Positions 57,392-64,000 of a stretch of DNA of 64,000 nucleotides are shown here, piece after piece. Every line of letters begins with the position of its first letter. Position 1 is the first letter of the stretch. The notes beneath the pieces are model-generated. The model was not told where the DNA came from, ran no database searches, and worked only from the letters and a program-made list of their open reading frames with translations. Origin of the DNA: Arctopsyche grandis (taxonomy: Eukaryota; Arthropoda; Insecta; Trichoptera; Hydropsychidae); assembly GCF_051622035.1 (NCBI RefSeq), contig NC_135360.1, positions 11,708,001 to 11,772,000 on the forward strand, in the 5' to 3' direction. The position numbers were made by a program, and so were the translations under genes.

Positions 57392-57626
57392 ATATGACCC
57401 GTTATAATTGAAAGTGTCATAAGTCAACTTTTCTATATTACGGGAAATATCTCATTTTGCGTTTATCAATATTTTAAAATTCTGGTGGCCTGTAATACGT
57501 TTATTCTATTTTTCCAAGATTCTGGACATATTGAATGAAAAAAAATGATAACAATTTGTGCATTAAAACAAACAGAAATATTGTTTTTGGAACTGAAAAT
57601 TGGACTTCAAATATAACGGTTCATAT
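57392..57626. mobile_element. MITE with ATATGACCCGTTAT termini, copy 2
   Basis: It matches the copy at 11566-11826 at both ends and through GGTGGCCTGTAATACG and GATTCTGGACATAT in the middle. The ends ATATGACCCGTTATAATTGA and AAATATAACGGTTCATAT remain inverted repeats with several changes. Confidence 0.75.
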
Positions 57627-57739
57627 GTAAATTACGTTGACATTTTACATTAAGAGCCTCTGGTTTAAGTGAGAAAATTTATTCAACGATGTATTTGAAT
57701 ATGCAAAAGTATCGACCTTTAATTAGTTTGTTGAGATTT

Positions 57740-59020
57740 TTCTATTCGTCATGGCAAAGGTTGACTTTATCCGCGTCCAGGGTGAACACCGTTCGCCCCC
57801 GTCCTCCCATCCACCCACCGGCGGACAGGAGCAGAGACTGATATTAATGAGGCAAACTTACGGGCTGACAGAGGGCGCACCTTGGCACAGGGAGGGGCGG
57901 TCGCCTGAGGGCGGGAGGGGCGGCCTCTCCGCAAGCTCGACAACCCCTAAACAATTTACAATCAATAACTCTTCTGTTCAGACATGTGTGTATGGGATCC
58001 CAAATTTACGTGAGGTCGGACGAATTTCAAAGGGCCAGTGGCGGCGGGCTTACCTATCCCAGAATCTCGGAAAATTCCAATAAAAACATTCCAATTTTAT
58101 TTTCACATTTACTGACATATTTTCCGTCATCCTGTGCGACAATTTATTGTTATTTCAAATATCTTAGATGCATTTCATTCTGGCCAACCCCCACTCCACC
58201 AAATAGATGCGCACGATAAGATTTTTGTACTGATTGTTGCTTTTGCGCACCTTTTAAGAGGAGTGGGAGCAGGCCTTCAACTTTTGTGCGAAATATATTA
58301 TTTTAAAAGCATTGCAAATACTGGGATGCTTCTTGAAATTGTTCAATGAAAAATTTTGCTGTCAATTATAGAGTAGTGTTCGGTATTTCAAGTCTCATTG
58401 TTGAAATGTTTACTTTGGTGAAATTAAAATCTGCTTTTTGTGCTAAAATTTTAATGAAAATATCCGAGCGTAGAGGTAAATTGGCACATACCACCTATGC
58501 AAATGTAGGGATAGTTGGATGTAGCGATCCAATCTTCCCGTTACATAACTGCGGTTTAAATCTTCTCAGTTGTTCACAATTAGGTGGGATGTGTACCAAC
58601 ACACGTGCGCCCTCACGTACACTCACCGCATCTTCTCGTCCTTACAATTTTACCTATATCGAGAGCAGCCAATATCCCTCGTAACACACCCATATATGTA
58701 TATTATACATAGGTTTGTGTATAGATATTACCCACATAATATACGAAATCCTTTTGTGCGATATGTACGTGGAAACTATGGGAAATTTACGGGGAGCCGC
58801 TCTGAGCTCCCATCTCCATTAGCGTGGGGATGATTGATTGAACACATCTTCGAAGACGATGTGAAATTCGTTTTTAATTTATCCGTAGCCTCTTAAGATA
58901 CAAAAATGCCTCGCGTCTGACCTGATTTATTCGCTTCTTTTGTGCGCCTCCAGTTCGACAGTTCTCTAAATGTTTGCGTTTGATGAAAGCCCTCGTTCTC
59001 GCGCGTCGATCGATGATGAT
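57740..59020. other. Balanced-composition stretch without a recognised gene
   Basis: The GC-rich segment 57740-58080 has a 110-codon frame (MAKVDFIRVQGEHRSPP...), but it is low in complexity, has no recognisable domain, and overlaps another open frame. The purine/pyrimidine blocks (GGGAGGGGCGG) resemble the other islands upstream of zfh1. I therefore treat it as probable non-coding regulatory sequence. Confidence 0.3.
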
Positions 59021-59059
59021 ATATATATAATATATGATATAATAAAAGAAGATTTGTAC

Positions 59060-59095
59060 ATATGACCCGTCTTATGTGAAAGTGGAACAAGTACA
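59060..59095 (+). repeat. Terminal fragment of the ATATGACCCGT MITE
   Basis: ATATGACCCGTCTTATGTGA followed by AAGTGGAACAAGT matches the first 36 bases of the elements at 11566 and 57392. The rest of the element is absent. Confidence 0.45.
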
Positions 59096-60004
59096 CTCTT
59101 CATTGTTTTATGATAATGTGGACGTACCATTATGTACATACTTGCTCACTGTATAATATATGTATGTAGATGAAGTGTAAGAGAATATTCTACGATATTT
59201 TTAAGAGAATAATAGTAATTGAGCGTGGAAAAGTATTTCCTTTTTACGTATTCGATGACGACACATTTTTTAATATGGTATTCAGATGCTTTGACTCCTC
59301 ATTTCATTTTTGGACGATTAGTGTAGCGTAATTGACAGCCATAGGCTATATGTATAAGAGTTAATACTAGAAAGTCAGGAAAACTGAGCTTTGCTCGGTA
59401 AATAAGTGATTAGGGAATGGGTGATTGGTTTGTAGTAATATGTGTAAATAATGTACTATGGTGGAGTTTCATGGACAGGGCTTTTGTGCTAACGCGAGCG
59501 TGGTTTTACACATCTTGCATTTTGCTCGCACACAGCCCAATTCCATGCGGGATTTATTGAGGGGTATTTTACTATCAATACGGATCGTGATTCTACTATC
59601 GCGGATTTCAATACAGCCCGGATACTCTACCAATTATCACGATATTAACCTCTCACACTATCAATACGGATCGCGATAGGCTTGGATCGTGTGATATTAT
59701 GAATAGTTTAATATGCCCCTATGCTGCGGTTACGAGATATTGATATATCACCAGTTTAAAAGAAAATAAATGAGTTTTGCAAAAACTGAGACCCATTATA
59801 TTGCTATTTTAGTACAGAATTATGGGACGTTAAAAGATTCGGCAAAATCATTTGTCTAGTTTTTGAGAAAAAATTGACAAATATATGCACATATGTAAAT
59901 ATGTATTTATGTATGTTACATTCAAATTTTTCACTCCAGTTCGTTCATGAACATACTAGTTTGCTCATACATTAACTATTAGTGTTAGTTTAAGTGATAA
60001 CCAA

Positions 60005-60150
60005 GATCGGTGGACAAGTTCCCATTGCTTACAAAAATGGTTCACTATTGTCAATTACTATTATCAAACTTTTTTTGCTCTCTTGCTTTGTAGGACAATA
60101 GTAAACAATTTTTTGTGGGTTAAAGCATCCTGGCCGCCGAAGTCTGTTGA
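60005..60150. repeat. Repeat also inserted in the 53505 retroelement fragment
   Basis: AAAATGGTTCACTATTGTCA followed by ATTACTATT matches about 75 bases at 53588-53665, including GATCGGTGGACAA at the left edge. Here the sequence continues to GACAATAGTAAAC, which is complementary to GTTCACTATTGTC, so the piece can form a hairpin. It is probably part of a small mobile element. Confidence 0.5.
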
Positions 60151-60719
60151 TAACAGTCAAAAGATATCTTCAAATAGACTCAACCAGGCATAAAACTTTT
60201 AACTGTCCAAACTTTTGAGAGTTTGTAATTGGCCTTGAAAAATATCTATAATACGTATGTACAATGTTTGACTATAGATGTTGCGTAAAATAAAAAAATA
60301 TGGCTGTATACCTGTATAAATAAATAAAATGTATAATTGTAGATAGGTTGAACTTTTTACTTTATTTTCTTATTATGCCTTAAGCACTAACATTTTGAAA
60401 AATATGTTATTATAAATATTAACAGTGAAAATAATGTATAAGATTGATAATGAGCATTGGGTCTGTAAATATCAAAATATACTTAATATTGATTGTGAAA
60501 ATAATACATATGTGAACAATAAAAAGCTTTTAAAAATCAAAGTAAAAATACACTTCGACCAAAAATGATGAATATCATATTTATCAATCTTTGCCATCAT
60601 CTAATACTCTCATAATTTTTAAAGTATTTAAATTTGTCACAATAAGCTGTAGACGCCTGTAGACGCCTGGCAAATTCAATTCGCATGATATAACTTTAAT
60701 AGATATCATGCGCCTATGA

Positions 60720-61270
60720 AAAATCAAATTGAAATAAATGAAAAGTAAGCCAAATTAAACGATCTGGTTCTCGTCAAGAGTCTGGTTTGAAAAGTGAGCG
60801 GTTTTGACGGTTGGAAATTTTTTGTCACCGACAAGCGTGACGCTCTCGAAAATGCATAATTCATTAATTTATTATACGGCATATTATAGGTAGATGATAT
60901 ACATGGTGTGTTGTAAAGTGCGGCCTGAAATTGAGCTTCCCTGCGAGGCCGCAGAGCGGTTGTAAGCGCGGAGCAAAAAACAGCTACACGGCGCGTCGCC
61001 AACCTGTCAAGCGGCTGCTGGGATAGGGGGGGGGGGAGGGAAGGGAGATATGAAGGAGTAGGGGGTGGGTTGGGTGGTTCGGTGAGGTGTCAACCGCCGA
61101 ATTACATTTCCATTACGCCACACCATCGGGCAAAAAACGTCCGTGCCCGAAGAAAGGAGCCATCGCCATTTACCGGCTGCTAAATTACCGCCACCCGAAA
61201 TTTACCGCCGACGTGGAAAATATCGATCGATCGAAAAGACGACGTGTGTGACGTAGGATACCTACCCAAT
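60720..61270. promoter_or_regulatory. GC-rich island far upstream of zfh1
   Basis: About 550 bases contain GGGGGGGGGG near 61026, repeated ACCGCC words (TTACCGCCACCCG, TTTACCGCCGACG) and ATCGATCGATCG. A minus-strand frame of 92 codons shows no recognisable domain. It resembles the other islands between 44 and 58 kb. Regulatory function is inference. Confidence 0.3.
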
Positions 61271-62297
61271 GTGACAAATTGTCGAGTGTAATTTGATGTG
61301 GTTCGAATGGCCGGTGGTTCTTGAACGTACGTACATATGTATATGTACATAGTTATTCTCTACTTACAGTCCTACGTCTGTAGAATGTACTACATATGTA
61401 GATTGTGCGAATTTTAAATTATATAGTTTGTAAGCATCTTCATTGAAGTTTGAAGAATTAATTTCAACAGGACAATGATGACGTATAGAGGGTAGGTAGT
61501 CAATTTGTGATGAACCTTTCCAATAAAATCAGATAAATTTCCAAAAACTCTGATTGGAAATGATCTACTTGAGTCACAGATATCCAAATCTGACCGGCAG
61601 AAATTCTGCAAATCATACAACGTATGATTCTTTTCAATCGAGGTCCAACCAGGGCTTGAATCAAGGACCTTTTATTTGGTTAACTATTGAATTATAGACC
61701 GGGGTTCCACCGTGAGCAGAGCTAAACGGGAGTGAAGTTAGAAATGGGATAAATGAGGTGAAGCTGCACCGAAAAATAGTTTGATGAAGTTAGTGCGAGA
61801 AACTTTCTGACGACGAGCAATTGACACAGTAGTACAATCGGTCAGATTTCCGATTCTAAAAAAAGTCGAAAGATTCTTTAAACAAGTGAAATATAGAAGA
61901 GCCTTGTAAAAAAAAATTTATTGCTCAATAAATAAAATAAAAAATCTAAATAATATTATGAGGAAGGACATTAATTATCGTAAAGAAAACTCTAAAAGAA
62001 AAATTACTTAAGAAACCATACTACTAAGTACAGTGGAGCTAAGCTAAGCTAGAAATGACTGCTACGCTCGTTGTGGAGTATATATGTATAACAAGAAGAG
62101 ACGATACAAGAAATATAGTACATAGAGTGTAAAGAATGGCAATTGATGGACAAGGAATGCTAGAATGCTACCCAAAACTCAAGAGGGTAGCTGTTTTAAG
62201 GCAGAAACAAACAACGGTCGAAGCTATGCATAGATTTTTAGTTTTGTGAACGTATAAAAATCATTATCATCATTGGAGATCGAAGAGCGTTGACGGC
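61271..62297. other. Non-coding stretch with SINE debris
   Basis: AT-rich, with a SINE body fragment at about 61510-61690 and no gene recognised. Confidence 0.5.
61510..61690 (-). repeat. Degraded tRNA-derived SINE fragment
   Basis: AATAAAATCAGATAAATTTC, then GATCTACTTGAGTCACAGAT and TCTGACCGGCAG, match the body of the SINE family on the minus strand. The tRNA-like head is decayed beyond recognition of its boxes. Confidence 0.5.
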
Positions 62298-62477
62298 TAT
62301 GGGCCGGGCCGCACCGTGCGACTTGCGAGCGACTTGGTTGAGGGCGACCAGACTAATGCATGCAGGTAGATGGGACATGCCACACCCGTTAACTTGTTTG
62401 TCGCACACATTTCCATACATTTTTTCGTATCGCGCAACTAGTCGGCCGACAAATTTGCACGGTGCGGCCCGGCCCTA
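62298..62477. mobile_element. MITE with GGGCCGGGCCGCACCGTGC ends
   Basis: The left end GGGCCGGGCCGCACCGTGC and right end GCACGGTGCGGCCCGGCCC are perfect inverted repeats of 19 bases. The interior of about 140 bases contains CGGCCGACAAATTTG. The open frames on both strands across it are by-products of the palindrome. The superfamily is not assigned. Confidence 0.8.
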
Positions 62478-64000
62478 TGGATATTGTAATGGATGGATAC
62501 TGTAAAATCATTAGTTTCATATTTGTAAGTATTTCATGTGCACTCTAACCGACTCGGCACGGTCGACTCCAGTATTTTAACTTTAGACCAGAACTCATTA
62601 AAGCGTCCAGTTTTATCTGTTTGTAATACATATAGCGAGAATGATGAATATAACGTGTCATATGGATGATTTTCAGAATTGAAAAGTTTGGAGGCGTATA
62701 TTAGAGAATTGATAATTCTTACACATACATATGTAGTATGCTAAAGTGATAAGCACACAAACGATAAAATGTGTGCGTATCAAAATTTGATTCCTAACTA
62801 AGATATGTAATTGAATATGTTTCATTGAATTTGGATTATTGAGATAACTTTTTTTAATGCCATAGTTCTGTTTTACATATGTCTGTAAAACACATAAATA
62901 TGTTCACTATCATAGTACCGTTGGCGATTACGACATGTTTTTTTTATTATTAATTTTTAATTTAAAACATACTATTATTTTTATATGAAAGGTGAGTATG
63001 GAGTCAAGGCCGATTTATCACTACTGACACACATTTCGAATTCGAACGTAAATAGTACGATTAAAAAACGTGCGTCGCAATTTTTTTTTGCGATGTGCTT
63101 ATATCAAATTAAATGGGCCCACGATACACGAACGGTGTCCGGGAAGACTTAAAAGAGAGAGAGAGGTCACATTGAAATTGTGTGTTGGACTATTGGGGAG
63201 AATGATAGAGGTGATTCTGAGGCCCGGTGCGACCGTGGTGGCTGGAGTCAGAAACACCTTTTTCGTGTCGCTCAGCCTGAATGGGTGATGAGGGTCTTCG
63301 GGGAAATGGGGAAATATGCAAAATTCACAGGGAACCGGGAAAACTTGAGAAGCAGGTTTTCTATAAATCGTATATACATACATCTACATACGAATGTGTG
63401 TGTGGGCTTTATATTTATATTACGCAGTGGGCATGAAAAAATTACCGGGCCTGAAATGGATTCATCCATTGTGTTTAAAAGTGGAACTACGTACATTCTG
63501 GTTTGTGATTTTTTTTGCCAATATGACAATACTAGAGTTGTTGCTTTACAAACAACACTTTATTGAATCGTTTTGATTGTTTTCTTTGTATGAATAAATC
63601 ATTGAAGTTAGCAATTGTCTTCTACTTACGCGATTTCATACAAAAATGACATTCTGTAAATTACCAGGCCAACTTATTATTTATTGGTTATAAAGTGCCA
63701 TTCTTGCTCTATTTAATGGTTTAATGGTAAGAACTAGTCTTCGGCGCAGTACGGTGCTTTTCCAAGAAAGAGAAAGGAAAAGAAAGGAAAGCTATAGAGC
63801 AAAAAATAGGTGCACAATAGAAATGGACAATGGGGTGCAGAGTCACGCCGGGCTATAGTAAGAACAACCGAATTGTACGGCATGGATGTGCTCTTAGTTT
63901 CCAGATATGATGGGCGTATCTTCATACATATCATCTTTTGTATGTAGATAAATAATTCATGGAAAGAAAAGAATAGGGATATAAAACTTCACTGTTAAAT
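62478..64000. other. Right-edge stretch, no gene recognised
   Basis: AT-rich to balanced sequence. Overlapping 85-128 codon frames on both strands at about 63070-63570 have no recognisable domain, start context or splice structure. I see nothing further that I can support. Confidence 0.45.

Noticed and set aside
63070-63566. Overlapping 72-128 codon frames near the right edge
   Set aside because: Opposed and overlapping frames without domain, splice or start context; nothing supports a gene.

Overview
This is eukaryotic nuclear DNA, almost certainly from an insect. It is AT-rich, has many short (about 70-80 base) GT-AG introns, is packed with MITEs, SINEs and retrotransposon remnants, and encodes a clear zfh1/ZEB-family zinc-finger homeodomain factor. 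I cannot name the order or species from sequence alone. All gene models below come from reading splice sites and phases by eye; each closes in frame.

Layout. (1) 2416-3334 (+): the last three exons of an acyl-protein thioesterase; its first exon lies off the left edge. (2) 4693-8684 (-): a complete four-exon POP1 gene (RNase P/MRP subunit), convergent with the thioesterase. (3) 9986-10555 (+): a complete three-exon RidA/UK114 gene, divergent from POP1. (4) 12199-18797 and 20218-27690 (+): two tandem paralogues of an unusually long ankyrin-repeat protein (1099 and 1101 aa). Each has 22 exons with matching phases, built from two-exon modules, and ends in what I read as a SOCS box, so they are candidate Cullin-5 ubiquitin-ligase adaptors. 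They share an upstream promoter block and two near-identical tracts that suggest gene conversion. (5) 28530-37930 (-): zfh1, with a roughly 3 kb 3' UTR carrying two miR-8/miR-200-type sites, one very large coding exon, two alternative N-terminal exons and a TATA-containing GC-rich promoter.

(6) 38040-64000: about 26 kb with no convincing protein gene, lying upstream of zfh1. It alternates between AT-rich sequence, mobile-element debris (tRNA-derived SINEs, hAT-type MITEs, foldback elements, non-LTR retrotransposon 3' ends) and GC-rich islands carrying homeodomain and GATA-type words. My inference is that this is the regulatory domain of zfh1.

The most interesting material is the tandem ankyrin/SOCS pair with its exon-module architecture, the zfh1 N-terminal exon switch and 3' UTR sites, and the family of foldback elements that share one palindromic core under different ends.
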